Positions 45,515 through 55,428 of a stretch of DNA of 55,428 nt are shown piece by piece. Each line of letters starts with the position of its first letter. Positions within the stretch are counted from its first letter, which is position 1. The notes beneath the pieces were generated by a model. That model saw only the letters and a program-made list of their open reading frames with translations, ran no database searches and was not told the origin of the DNA. The translations under genes and the position numbers were made by a program. The stretch lies in assembly GCA_937867415.1 (NCBI GenBank), contig CALMKO010000058.1:1-55428 (forward strand), given 5' to 3'. The DNA comes from an uncultured Verrucomicrobiota bacterium. Lineage in GTDB: Bacteria; Verrucomicrobiota; Verrucomicrobiia; Verrucomicrobiales; Akkermansiaceae.

Positions 45515-45671
45515 AAAGTGGCTAATTTCTGGATTTTTATAAAAATGTCGATGATTCGACGCTTTTCCTGCCGTTTTTCTCGAAATTTTCCACCCCCGGC
45601 AATCCCAATGAAAGGTCCGAAATCTTTGTAACGTTTTGATGGAATCGCCTGTTTCCAAGGCCTACAATCCC

Positions 45672-47021
45672 ATGAATCGACGTCAAATCCTCCGCAACGG
45701 CACTCTCGGCACGCTCGGCTTGCTTGCTTCCCAGTCATTCCAGACCGCCCGCGCCCAAGGCCGGATCCTCGGGGCAAACGATAAAATCCGCATCGGCATC
45801 ATCGGATTTTCGGATCGGCTCAACAGCTCGCTGCTCCCGGCGATGAAGAGCCTCATGGCTGAATTCAACTGCGAATTCGTGGGAGTCTCTGACCTTTGGA
45901 GTATCCGCCGGGACGAGGCCAAGGCCTATTTCACCAAGCATTTCAACCAAGACATCGCCACTTACCGGAACAACGAGGAACTTTACGAAAAGGCCAAGCC
46001 CGACGCCGTGATCATCTCCACGGCGGATTTCCAACACGCGCTTCACGCCATCGAGGCGATCGAGGCCGGCTGCGACGTCTATTGCGAGAAACCCTTTGCA
46101 GAGACCATGCAAGACGCCCGCGCGGCCCTCAAAGTCGTCAAGGCCTCTGACCGGATTCTTCAAGTCGGCTCACAGCGGCGCTCCGGTCCCGGCTACCACG
46201 CCGCCTATGATTTCCTCAAGGCCGGGAAATTCGGACCCATCGTGGCGGCGGAAATGACGTGGAATGTGAACCAGCCCGGCAGGTGGCGCCGGATCGCGGC
46301 CGTCGCCAAGCTCAAGCAGGAGGACACCGACTGGAAACGCTTCCTCTGCAATCGCCCGGATGACAAGTTCGACCCGCGCAAATACCTGGAGTATCGCCTC
46401 TTCTGGCCCTACTCCTCCGGCATCCCCGGCCAATGGATGAGCCATCAGATCGACACGGTCCACTGGTTCACCGGGCTTCCTCACCCGCGCTCCGTCGTCG
46501 CAAATGGCGGGATCTATCAGTGGAAGGATGGCCGCAGCAACTGGGATACCATGACCTGTGTTTTCGACTACGGCCCGCTCGATGACCCGTCCAGCGGCTT
46601 TCAGGTGACCTTCGGTTCCCGCAACAGCAACTCTGCCGGTGGCACCAAGGAGATCTATTACTCGAATGGTGGCGAACTCAATCTCGCAACCAACCAGATC
46701 ACCCCGAACGGCGGTATGTCCAAAAAAGATGCCGCTGACATGGGAATGGAAGCGAATTTACTCGCCGCCACCAATCTGGAAGCCCCGGCCGCCATCGCCA
46801 CCTCGGCCAACACCGGCGCGGACGAACTCACCACCGCCCACATGCGGAACTGGCTGGAATGCATCCGTTCCCGCAAACAACCCCACGCTCCCGTGGAAGC
46901 TGGCTACCAACACTCCATCGCAACCATCATGTCCAACGCCGCCGCCCGCACCGGCGAGCGGGTCACCTTCGATGAGAAGACCCAGGAAGTCATGGCCGGC
47001 GGCAAGGTATTCCATCTTTGA
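45672..47021 (+). CDS. Tat-exported Gfo/Idh/MocA-family oxidoreductase
   Basis: About 449 residues with the twin-arginine signal MNRRQILRNGTLGTLGLLAS, which decides the ATG at 45672. The NAD(P) fold starts at IRIGIIGFSDRLNSSLLPAM; the family's E-K-P motif is YCEKPFAETMQDARA. Substrate side shows GQWMSHQIDTVHWF. The family acts on sugars and inositols. It begins a three-gene unit with a TIM-barrel isomerase and a phosphoesterase, all secreted, and may form part of a sugar-degrading set. Confidence 0.92.
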   Translation: MNRRQILRNGTLGTLGLLASQSFQTARAQGRILGANDKIRIGIIGFSDRLNSSLLPAMKSLMAEFNCEFVGVSDLWSIRRDEAKAYFTKHFNQDIATYRNNEELYEKAKPDAVIISTADFQHALHAIEAIEAGCDVYCEKPFAETMQDARAALKVVKASDRILQVGSQRRSGPGYHAAYDFLKAGKFGPIVAAEMTWNVNQPGRWRRIAAVAKLKQEDTDWKRFLCNRPDDKFDPRKYLEYRLFWPYSSGIPGQWMSHQIDTVHWFTGLPHPRSVVANGGIYQWKDGRSNWDTMTCVFDYGPLDDPSSGFQVTFGSRNSNSAGGTKEIYYSNGGELNLATNQITPNGGMSKKDAADMGMEANLLAATNLEAPAAIATSANTGADELTTAHMRNWLECIRSRKQPHAPVEAGYQHSIATIMSNAAARTGERVTFDEKTQEVMAGGKVFHL

Positions 47022-47033
47022 TCCATCCCTAAC

Positions 47034-47930
47034 ATGGCTACTTTATCCATCACGCGTCGGCAGTTTCTCCGAAATACCGGCGGAGCCATCCTCGGTGCCA
47101 GTCTCGCCGGAAAATTGGCTGCCCAGCCTGCCGAAGCTCCTCCGAAAAAATGGCTCTCAGCGCTGGGCATCGCCGCCTCGCTTGAAAAGGCAGGCACCAT
47201 GAAAGCGGCGGGCGCGGAATTCCTCACCGAGAGTGTCGGAAATTTTCTGGTCCCGGATCAACCGGATGCGGTGTTTGAAAAAAACCTCGCCCTGCTTGCC
47301 GCATCGCCCCTCCCGATCCTCGCTTGCAACGGCTTTATCCGGCCCTCCAACCTGCGCTGCATCGGCCCGGACGCCAATCACGACCTGCTCCTCGCTTGGT
47401 CGGAAACCACCTTCCGCCGCCTCAAGCAAGCCGGCGGGAAATTCATCGTCTTCGGCAGTAGCGGCGCACGCCGACTCCCCGATGGCTGGCCGGAGAAAAC
47501 CGCGGATGAGCAGTTCGTCTCACTCCTCAAGGCCATGGGAAAACTCGCGGAAAAACATGAAATCACCGTCGTGGTGGAACAACTCCGCGCCACCGAGTGC
47601 AACTTCATCAACCGCATCCAGCGCGGCGCGACACTCATCCGCGCCGCAGGCCATCCGAACGTCCGCCTGCTTGCCGATCTCTATCACATGGCGACCATGG
47701 GCGACACCCCGGCCGATCTCCAAGCGGCCATGGACGTGGTCGCCCACGTCGAGATCGCGGAAAAGGAAACCCGCAGCTACCCCGGCGTCCATGGCGATGA
47801 CTTCCGCCCGTTCTTCAAAGTCCTCCGAGAAAGCGGCTACTCCGGAGCCATCAGCATCGAGGGCAAAGGCGAGCCGGCGCAAGTCGCCCCCGCCTTCGCC
47901 GAGATCATCAAGCAGGCCGCCGAGGTCTAG
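47034..47930 (+). CDS. Tat-exported sugar phosphate isomerase/epimerase-like protein
   Basis: About 298 residues. Twin-arginine signal SITRRQFLRNTGGAILG, then an AP-endonuclease-2-like TIM barrel: metal-binding candidates are E in VVVEQLRATE, DLYHMATMGD (the D-x-x-H pattern) and HVEIAEKETR, with SIEGKGEPAQ at the end. It starts 12 bp after the oxidoreductase gene, and CTAACA immediately precedes its ATG. Exact sugar unknown. Confidence 0.9.
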   Translation: MATLSITRRQFLRNTGGAILGASLAGKLAAQPAEAPPKKWLSALGIAASLEKAGTMKAAGAEFLTESVGNFLVPDQPDAVFEKNLALLAASPLPILACNGFIRPSNLRCIGPDANHDLLLAWSETTFRRLKQAGGKFIVFGSSGARRLPDGWPEKTADEQFVSLLKAMGKLAEKHEITVVVEQLRATECNFINRIQRGATLIRAAGHPNVRLLADLYHMATMGDTPADLQAAMDVVAHVEIAEKETRSYPGVHGDDFRPFFKVLRESGYSGAISIEGKGEPAQVAPAFAEIIKQAAEV

Positions 47931-47971
47931 CGTCTTTTGGCCTCGCCAAAGCCCCCGCAAACGTCTGCTCT

Positions 47972-48883
47972 TTGAACGTGAACCGACGTCAATTCATCGC
48001 GCTCTCCGCCACCGTTGCCGCGACCCAGGCAAACGCCGCCCCTGCGGAGATGCCTCTCGTTTCCTTCGGTCTCATCACCGATGCGCAATACGTGGACGCC
48101 GAGCCCGAGGGCGAACGACACTTCCGCGAATCCATCCCCAAGCTCCAAGCTGCCGTTGCGGATCTTGCCAAGGAGAAGCTCCCGTTCACCCTCCATCTGG
48201 GTGATGTGATCGACCGGGACTTTTCCTCGTTCGCCACCATTTTGCCACTCTTCCGTCCATTGGGGCATCCGGTTCGCCATGTGTTAGGCAATCACGACTT
48301 TGAAATGGCGGAGGCGGAAAAACTCAAGGTCGCGCCCACGCTCGGGATGCCAAGCGATTATTATACATTCAGCGAGTCCGGGGTGAAATTCATCATGCTC
48401 GATACCAATGATGTCTCCACCTATAAACACCCCGAGGGCAGCGCCGAGGATCTTGCCGCCGAGGCCATCATGCAGGAACTCTCCGCCGCCGGTTCGAAGA
48501 ATGCCAAGCCATGGAACGGCGGACTTTCCCAAACGCAGCTTGAGTGGTTAGATCAAGAGCTGACCATTTCGGACGCCGCCAAACAAGCCACCATCATCTG
48601 CGGTCACCACCCGCTCATGGCGGAGGAGGGGCATCACGCTTGGAAGAACCGCGAGATCATCGCCATCATCGAGCGCCATCCATCCGCCCGAGCTTACTTC
48701 TGCGGTCACAACCACGCCGGTGGAGAAGTCATTCTCAACAAGCTGCCCTACATCACTTTCAAGTCGCTCCTCCACGAGCCGGGCATCACGGCTTATTCCG
48801 TGATCCACGTCTTTCCAGACCGCCTCGTCATCGAAGGCCGCGGTCGTGAATCATCGCGCCAAATTCCGCTGCGGAATATCTAA
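47972..48883 (+). CDS. Tat-exported metallophosphoesterase (calcineurin-like)
   Basis: About 303 residues. N-terminal twin-arginine motif NVNRRQFIALSATVAA, then the metal-site motifs GLITDAQYVD, HLGDVIDRDF, VLGNHDFE, ICGHHPL and CGHNHAGGE. Its layout resembles manganese-dependent ADP-ribose/CDP-alcohol diphosphatases. The first codon is a TTG at 47972 (GTG at 47978 is an alternative). Convergent with the DCC gene, overlapping it by 4 bp. Confidence 0.9.
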   Translation: MNVNRRQFIALSATVAATQANAAPAEMPLVSFGLITDAQYVDAEPEGERHFRESIPKLQAAVADLAKEKLPFTLHLGDVIDRDFSSFATILPLFRPLGHPVRHVLGNHDFEMAEAEKLKVAPTLGMPSDYYTFSESGVKFIMLDTNDVSTYKHPEGSAEDLAAEAIMQELSAAGSKNAKPWNGGLSQTQLEWLDQELTISDAAKQATIICGHHPLMAEEGHHAWKNREIIAIIERHPSARAYFCGHNHAGGEVILNKLPYITFKSLLHEPGITAYSVIHVFPDRLVIEGRGRESSRQIPLRNI

Positions 48884-49278
48884 TCCCGCAGCCGCTTGTG
48901 CAAAGCCACATCAGGGACCATGCAGGCCTCTTGCTTGCCCATGAATCGCAGGCGGTGATCCGCAACCCAGCCGTAAACCCAGTCACGCATCTTTTTGGGG
49001 ATCAACCGCGCCAAAGTCATCACCCGCCAGCCGCCTCCTAACACCCGCGCCAGCTCGATCAGCGCATCACTGCGCAGGAATACCATACCATCCGATTCAC
49101 GCAGCAGAACCATCGTCCCACCCGCCGCCGCGGCATGTTTTTCGAAGCCCAATTCATGAGCGAGCTTCCCTTGCAAGGGCGCGAATGCCAAGCGCTCGTG
49201 CTTGTCCAGCGCCACCGCCTGCTTCACCGACCGGGAGCAAAACGCGCAGTCACCATCAAAAAAAAGCACCCATTTCAT
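48880..49278 (-). CDS. DCC-family thiol-disulfide oxidoreductase (DUF393)
   Basis: About 132 residues. The active-site loop YDGDC-x-x-C is here FFDGDCAFCSRSV at the N-terminus. The rest is the thioredoxin-fold of DUF393 (FAPLQGKLAHELG; SDALIELARVLGGGWR). ATG at 49278 is preferred over GTG at 49284. Its partner is unknown. Confidence 0.88.
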   Translation of the reverse strand: MKWVLFFDGDCAFCSRSVKQAVALDKHERLAFAPLQGKLAHELGFEKHAAAAGGTMVLLRESDGMVFLRSDALIELARVLGGGWRVMTLARLIPKKMRDWVYGWVADHRLRFMGKQEACMVPDVALHKRLRD

Positions 49279-49365
49279 GCGCACATTCTAGGGCTGCCAC
49301 CCGCGATTTCCAGTGGAATTCGCAATCGCCTCGCTGGCATGGATCATGCACTCTCTTCCACACCC

Positions 49366-50739
49366 ATGTCCGCTTCTCCCACCGCGCCGCCCGGCCTGCC
49401 CCCTACCTTGGGACGTTGGCAAGTATTGTTCTACGGCCTCGGATCGATGCTCGGCGCTGGCATCTACGCGCTGGTCGGGCGCGCTGCGGAATCACTCGGT
49501 AACGCCGTCTGGCTGGCATTTCTAGCAGCCATGATCGCCGCCCTGCTCACCGGACTTTCCTACGCCTGCGTCGGTGGACGCTACGCCAAGGCCGCTGGGG
49601 CAGCCTACGTCACCGGCCGCGCGCTCGGGCGGCCCGCCATCAGTTACATGGTAGGCATCGCGGTGATGATGAGCGGCCTCACCAGCATGGCCACCGGCTC
49701 GCAGGCGATCGCGGAGAACCTGGAAAAGGCCCTCGGCATGGTCTTGCCGATCAAGTGGGTCGCCATCGCCCTGGTTTTCCTCGTCGGCTGCATCATCCAG
49801 CGCGGCATGAAGGAAAGCATGTGGGCGAATGTCCTCTGCACGGTGGTGGAGGCCAGTGGCCTGCTCTTCATCATCGCCGTCGGCCTCAGGTTCTGGGGTG
49901 GCGTGAACTACTTGGAAACTCCGGTGGACACCGTCGCGGGAGGAGTCGGCTCGGGCATTACCCTTGCACTCGTCTTGCAGGGCGCGGTTTTGATGTTCTT
50001 TTCCTTCATCGGCTTCGAGGACATCCTCAACGTCAGCGAAGAAGTCAAAAACCCGAAACGCGACATCCCATTCGGCCTGATCGGGGCGATGATTCTCGCA
50101 ACCCTCATCTACATGGCCGTCGCCATCACCGCCGTGTCCGTGGTGCCCTGGAAAGAACTCGCCGCCAGTAAGACGCCACTCATGGAAGTCGCCCATCGCG
50201 CGGCACCTTGGTTCGGCGGAATCGACCGGATCTATCTGGCAGTCACCATTTTCGCGATTGGAAACACCGCGCTGCTCAACTACCTGATGGGCTCCCGCTT
50301 GCTCTACGGCATGAGTCGGCAAGGCCTGCTCCCTGCCATGTTAGGAAAACTGCATCCGCGACGCCACACGCCGCAAATGGCGATTTTCGCGCTCTTTGGA
50401 ATCGTCACCCTGCTCATCCTCAGCGGTGGAGTGAAACCCTTGGCCGAAGCCACGGTTTTATTGCTGCTGAGCGTGTTCACCCTGGTAAACATTTCCCTGG
50501 TGGTGCTCAAACGCCGCGTGGGCGAACCGACGGATGGCTTCGACGTGCCGCTGCTGGCGCCCATCCTGGGCGCGTTGGTGTGCGCCCTGCTGGTCGGCGT
50601 TCGGGTTTATTCCGCCTTTGCCGGAGGGAAGCCTGGAGCCCTCGTTGCCCCATTGATCGCAGTCGGGATTTTCGCGACGAGCTTCCTGCTTTATTTGCTA
50701 CTCAAACCCAAGCAAGTGGTGGTGGATGAAAACGAGTGA
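49366..50739 (+). CDS. APC-family amino-acid permease
   Basis: About 457 residues, roughly twelve membrane spans. The start of TM1 has the unwound glycine motif GLGSMLGAGIYALVG, typical of APC proteins, and SFIGFEDILNVSEEVKNPKRDIP marks TM6-TM7. The start (49366) is judged by the length before TM1; an earlier ATG at 49339 is possible. Its frame runs further upstream in error over the DCC gene. Confidence 0.9.
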   Translation: MSASPTAPPGLPPTLGRWQVLFYGLGSMLGAGIYALVGRAAESLGNAVWLAFLAAMIAALLTGLSYACVGGRYAKAAGAAYVTGRALGRPAISYMVGIAVMMSGLTSMATGSQAIAENLEKALGMVLPIKWVAIALVFLVGCIIQRGMKESMWANVLCTVVEASGLLFIIAVGLRFWGGVNYLETPVDTVAGGVGSGITLALVLQGAVLMFFSFIGFEDILNVSEEVKNPKRDIPFGLIGAMILATLIYMAVAITAVSVVPWKELAASKTPLMEVAHRAAPWFGGIDRIYLAVTIFAIGNTALLNYLMGSRLLYGMSRQGLLPAMLGKLHPRRHTPQMAIFALFGIVTLLILSGGVKPLAEATVLLLLSVFTLVNISLVVLKRRVGEPTDGFDVPLLAPILGALVCALLVGVRVYSAFAGGKPGALVAPLIAVGIFATSFLLYLLLKPKQVVVDENE

Positions 50740-50761
50740 GCGCCCATCTCCGTTTGGCCGC

Positions 50762-50792
50762 TTGACAAAACGCCCGTGGTAACCATTGTTAT
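50762..50792 (+). promoter_or_regulatory. Candidate promoter/operator of the AbrB-Doc pair
   Basis: A TTGACA box at 50762-50767 lies 34 bp before the antitoxin ATG. Weak -10 matches fall at 50785-50792 (ATTGTT or TGTTAT), so the transcript would be nearly leaderless. An inverted repeat TGGT-A-ACCA at 50777-50785 overlaps the spacer and could be the antitoxin's operator, as toxin-antitoxin pairs commonly autoregulate. Confidence 0.45.
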
Positions 50793-50795
50793 TCC

Positions 50796-51026
50796 ATGGC
50801 CATCGAAACAAAAGTCCGCAAAATTGGAAACTCCCTCGGAATCGTGCTCCCGAAAGAGGCACTCCAGGCCCTCAAGGTAAACGAAGGTGACACGCTTTTC
50901 CTCACCGAAGCCCCGGAATGTTCGCTGCGAGTGACCCCAAGTCGCCCGGGATTCGATGAAGTGATGAAAATCGCAGAATTGGGAATGAACCGCTATCGAA
51001 ACGCCCTCAGGGAACTTGCCAAATGA
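50796..51026 (+). CDS. AbrB/MazE-like antitoxin
   Basis: A 76-residue SpoVT-AbrB swapped-hairpin DNA-binding protein: VRKIGNSLGIVLPKEALQAL is the family core. The C-terminal tail (VMKIAELGMNRYRNALRELAK) would bind and neutralise the toxin. It overlaps the doc-like gene by 4 bp (ATGA). Confidence 0.9.
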   Translation: MAIETKVRKIGNSLGIVLPKEALQALKVNEGDTLFLTEAPECSLRVTPSRPGFDEVMKIAELGMNRYRNALRELAK

Positions 51027-51409
51027 ACGAACCCTTCTGGCTAAATTGGGAAATCATCCTGGCGATTCAAACGCAACTGCTCGCCCGTTTCGGCGGGTTG
51101 GAAGGCTTGCGTGACAACGGGTTGTTAGAATCCGCATTCGCCAAGCCGATGCAGTTGCTAAACTGCGGAGAACCCAGCCTGTTTGACATGGCTGCCGCTT
51201 ACGCACACGGGATCGCAAAAAATCATCCGTTTCTGGATGGAAACAAGCGGGCGGCGTTCATGGCGGCCTACACATTTCTCGGGATCAACGGCTTTCGTCT
51301 CGAAGCCCCCGAAGAAGAAGCCGTGCTCCAGACCCTCGCCCTTGCCGCTGGGGAAATCGATGCCGACGAATTCTCCGCATGGCTCCAGGCGTCCTGCGTC
51401 GCGACCTAA
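51023..51409 (+). CDS. doc: Doc/Fic-family toxin
   Basis: A 128-residue Fic-fold protein with the Doc motif HPFLDGNKRAAFMAAYTFL, where Doc phosphorylates elongation factor Tu. LRDNGLLESAFAKPMQL is the family N-terminal block. Pairing Doc with an AbrB-type antitoxin is known, unlike the Phd antitoxin of phage P1. The last 4 bp overlap the convergent recJ. Confidence 0.9.
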   Translation: MNEPFWLNWEIILAIQTQLLARFGGLEGLRDNGLLESAFAKPMQLLNCGEPSLFDMAAAYAHGIAKNHPFLDGNKRAAFMAAYTFLGINGFRLEAPEEEAVLQTLALAAGEIDADEFSAWLQASCVAT

Positions 51410-53106
51410 CCCTGTTGCGCCGCCCGCACGTCCTGAATGATCAACTGCAAAGTCGTCCGCCCCCGGAAGTTGTTCCGGTCAATCGTAAACGCAATGTCCC
51501 ACGGCGGATCGGGCAGGGGATACTCTCCGCCGCCGAAAAAAACCGCGTCCTGTTCATGATATCCCTGCCGCAACATGAAGCGCAGATGGTTGTTCTTCAT
51601 GTGCAGCGGCGGACGGCTCAGCCCCACCTTGCGCGAAATAAACACCGGCTGAGGATTCCCGCTACCGAACGGCTGCAACAAATCATAACTCGCCAGAAAC
51701 TCCAACGACAGCAGGTCAAAGGAAATCTCCGCATCATACATCAACTTCGGCTGACGCTGCTCAGGATTGCTATGCTCCAGAACGTAAGCCGCGAAACTCT
51801 TCCGGAAATCATCCAGGCTTCCCTCGTGAATCGAAAGCCCCGCCGCCATCGCATGACCACCTCCGGCGATCAAGTGCTCGTCACACGCACGGATCGCCTC
51901 CACCAGGGAAATCCCATCGATACTACGTCCCGAGCCTTTGCCCACCCCATCTTCATCGATCGCGATCACGAAGGTCGGCTTGTAATACTGCCGCATCAAG
52001 CGCGAGGCGACGATGCCCACCACGCCATGGTGCCAAGACCGCGAGCCTAACACAATCACCGGATCACGCTCAGGATCGAAGTCGCGGTTCAACATTTCCA
52101 CCGCCTCCCGCCGGATCAATCCCTCGTGGGTCTGGCGCTCCTTGTTATATGTGTCCAGCTTCCCGGCAAATTCATGCGCAAGCCGTCGGCAATCCGTCGT
52201 GAGAGTCGCAAGCGCGTCCTCCGGCACATCCATCCGCCCCGCCGCATTCAAACGCGGGCCGATCCGAAAACCGACATCCATCGAGGTCGCCGTGCCATTC
52301 ATCCCGGTCACTTCTTGCAAAGCGCGCAGCCCCGGATTGAGCGTGCTGGGTAAATGCTTCAACCCATGCCGCACCATCAGCCGGTTTTCACCCACCATCG
52401 GAACGATGTCGGAAATCGTCGCAACCGCCACCAAATCGATCAATTCCTTTAAATCCAAGTCCACCTGCCGCGTCTTCAGCAACGCGTGGCCCAGCTTGAA
52501 AACCACCCCCGCCGCGCATAAATAGGTAAACTCCGTGCCGCACTTCGGGTTCACCAAGGCGCAACAATCCGGCCGCCCGGCTGGATCCGGCTCGTGGTGA
52601 TCCACGATCAACACATCAATCCCATCCGCCCGCAATGCCGCCACCTCGTTGATCGAAACCGTCCCACAATCCACCGTGATCAGCAAATTGGGCTTCGGCC
52701 CCTCGCTCATGCAGCGTTCCAGGGCCGCCGTGCTCAGGCCGTATCCCTCCGGCCCTCGCTTTGGAATGAAATGTCGCGGCGTCAGCCCGTAAGCCATCAA
52801 AATCCGCCGCATCAGCGTGATCGATGTCACCCCATCCACGTCGTAATCCCCATAAATACAAACCTCTTCCTTCGCATCGATCGCCGCCAATACCCGCTCC
52901 ACCGCAGGTTTCATGTCGGGAATCAGGAACGGATCCGCCAAATCCCTGAGTTTTGGACGCAAATAGCCCTCCAGATCGACGTCAGGCGGTAAACCCCGCT
53001 GACGGATCAAATGCTCAAGAATCGGTGGAAATGAACCCGACGAGCCGTTTGCCTGCTTTTCAAACGGCTCCCCGCGCGCAATCCATCTGAATGGCTGTGC
53101 TCGCAT
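51406..53106 (-). CDS. recJ: Single-stranded-DNA-specific exonuclease RecJ
   Basis: About 566 residues. DHH phosphoesterase motifs: YGDYDVDGVTS, LITVDCG, IVDHHEPDP; DHHA1 domain has GSRSWHHGVVGIVASRL and AGGGHAMAAGLSI. A C-terminal OB-like region ends the protein. It degrades single-stranded DNA 5' to 3' in recombination and mismatch repair. Length matches the family. Confidence 0.95.
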   Translation of the reverse strand: MRAQPFRWIARGEPFEKQANGSSGSFPPILEHLIRQRGLPPDVDLEGYLRPKLRDLADPFLIPDMKPAVERVLAAIDAKEEVCIYGDYDVDGVTSITLMRRILMAYGLTPRHFIPKRGPEGYGLSTAALERCMSEGPKPNLLITVDCGTVSINEVAALRADGIDVLIVDHHEPDPAGRPDCCALVNPKCGTEFTYLCAAGVVFKLGHALLKTRQVDLDLKELIDLVAVATISDIVPMVGENRLMVRHGLKHLPSTLNPGLRALQEVTGMNGTATSMDVGFRIGPRLNAAGRMDVPEDALATLTTDCRRLAHEFAGKLDTYNKERQTHEGLIRREAVEMLNRDFDPERDPVIVLGSRSWHHGVVGIVASRLMRQYYKPTFVIAIDEDGVGKGSGRSIDGISLVEAIRACDEHLIAGGGHAMAAGLSIHEGSLDDFRKSFAAYVLEHSNPEQRQPKLMYDAEISFDLLSLEFLASYDLLQPFGSGNPQPVFISRKVGLSRPPLHMKNNHLRFMLRQGYHEQDAVFFGGGEYPLPDPPWDIAFTIDRNNFRGRTTLQLIIQDVRAAQQG

Positions 53107-53216
53107 GAAGTGGAGGCCACCCTAAAGGCTGTGACAAGGTTGACACAAGATCCAAACGAAATTCCGCCCGTTGTGGCAGGACGGCCTCCCTAACCCGAGT
53201 CATAATCGGCGCAGTG

Positions 53217-53229
53217 TGACACTATGTCA
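53217..53229. repeat. Inverted repeat TGACA-N3-TGTCA upstream of dnaK
   Basis: TGACA (53217-53221) and TGTCA (53225-53229) are separated by CTA in the gap between divergent recJ and dnaK. It is about 185 bp ahead of dnaK. It may be a regulator site; it does not match the CIRCE element. Confidence 0.35.
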
Positions 53230-53295
53230 TGGCTAAAGCGCGTCAAAATGTCGCTAATTCACCAAAAAAACAGCAGCTCAGCAACCCTGTATATT

Positions 53296-53324
53296 TTGCA
53301 ATCAACTAATTACAAGCATGTTAT
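53296..53324 (+). promoter_or_regulatory. Candidate dnaK promoter
   Basis: TTGCAA (53296-53301), a 17-base spacer and TGTTAT (53319-53324) give four-of-six matches at both boxes of a vegetative promoter. It lies in an AT-rich patch, giving a leader of about 80 bases to dnaK. The rest of the 300-bp gap (53107-53413) shows only the short inverted repeat at 53217. No CIRCE site or clear heat-shock sigma-32 promoter was found. Confidence 0.45.
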
Positions 53325-53362
53325 GACGATCCCGAGCACCTTTGGCACAGCCCTTGCAATGA

Positions 53363-55324
<1,962 letters not shown>

Positions 55325-55332
55325 TCAACAAA

Positions 55333-55368
55333 GGAAAGGGGCACAGGCACCTAGCCTGTTCCTCTTCC
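55333..55368 (+). terminator. Hairpin after dnaK
   Basis: ACAGGC (55343-55348) and GCCTGT (55354-55359) form a perfect 6-bp stem with a 5-base loop, and flanking GGAAAGGGG with TCCTCTTCC can extend it with G-U pairs and one mismatch. It begins about 8 bp after the dnaK stop. There is no U-run, so its strength as a terminator is uncertain. Confidence 0.5.
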
Positions 55369-55373
55369 GCTGA

Positions 55374-55399
55374 TCACTGCTCACTGCTCACTGCTCACT
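55374..55399. repeat. Tandem 7-bp repeat TCACTGC, about 3.7 copies
   Basis: Three full copies (55374-55380, 55381-55387, 55388-55394) and a partial fourth (55395-55399) follow the dnaK terminator-like hairpin. It is a simple-sequence repeat in non-coding DNA and could vary in copy number. Confidence 0.8.
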
Positions 55400-55428
55400 C
55401 CGCACTTCTTCCCATTCTCCCACTTTCC

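Overview
The window looks like a chromosomal piece of a Verrucomicrobiota bacterium, probably near Luteolibacter/Haloferula/Akkermansiaceae. This is inferred from protein style, not from a marker gene. Signs are a very large secreted LamG / sorbosone-dehydrogenase / c-type-cytochrome protein with a D-x-D-G-D-G segment, several Tat-secreted proteins whose signals start near N-R-R-Q, ThuA and sialate O-acetylesterase proteins, an SNF2 helicase with a degenerate N-terminal SWIM-like region, and high GC. Clear Shine-Dalgarno sites are scarce, so many starts are judgement calls. I saw no rRNA, tRNA, CRISPR array or intact insertion sequence.

Layout. 1-8.8 kb: possible tail of an incoming gene, ammonium transporter (-), an IS66 TnpB scrap, a SNF2 helicase (-), then gluQ and the tail-specific protease prc (+). 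8.8-20.9 kb: a minus-strand block read hsp20, ppsA, NuoEF-like formate dehydrogenase subunit, molybdopterin formate dehydrogenase, FNT formate channel, an N-terminal stub of a P-type ATPase, a complete Na,K-ATPase-like P-type ATPase, and an AraC regulator with a PocR domain. From ppsA to the stub the genes overlap or touch, so this is one operon. It resembles a low-oxygen or energy-limitation module: formate uptake and oxidation to NADH, PEP synthesis, cation pumping and a small heat-shock protein. A perfect 28-bp palindrome lies ahead of ppsA. 21.1-29.6 kb: the giant secreted dehydrogenase, an amine-oxidase-like flavoprotein, a wrecked vWA gene and a sialate O-acetylesterase. 29.7-36.7 kb: a CoA-transferase/GNAT fusion, an ArgA-like synthase with a degenerate kinase domain, a beta-CASP nuclease, an acyl carrier protein overlapping a flavin oxidoreductase, and ThuA.

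36.8-45.5 kb is housekeeping: purD-pyrR-membrane protein-pyrB (+); queF-queC-queD-folE2-aat (-), a preQ0/preQ1 operon lacking queE; and rpsN-FmdB-CNNM transporter (-). 45.6-48.9 kb: three secreted enzymes (Gfo/Idh oxidoreductase, TIM-barrel isomerase, metallophosphoesterase). 48.9-55.4 kb: a DCC thiol oxidoreductase, an APC permease, an AbrB-Doc toxin-antitoxin pair, recJ and dnaK.

Across the window the 6-mer TGTTAG (wider form YTGTTAGR) recurs about once per 1.5 kb, on both strands, in all codon phases, in intergenic DNA and over a stop codon. Most of the rare TTA and many CTA and AGR codons I noticed lie inside it. This suggests word-level rather than protein-level selection, and I consider it the most unexpected signal here.
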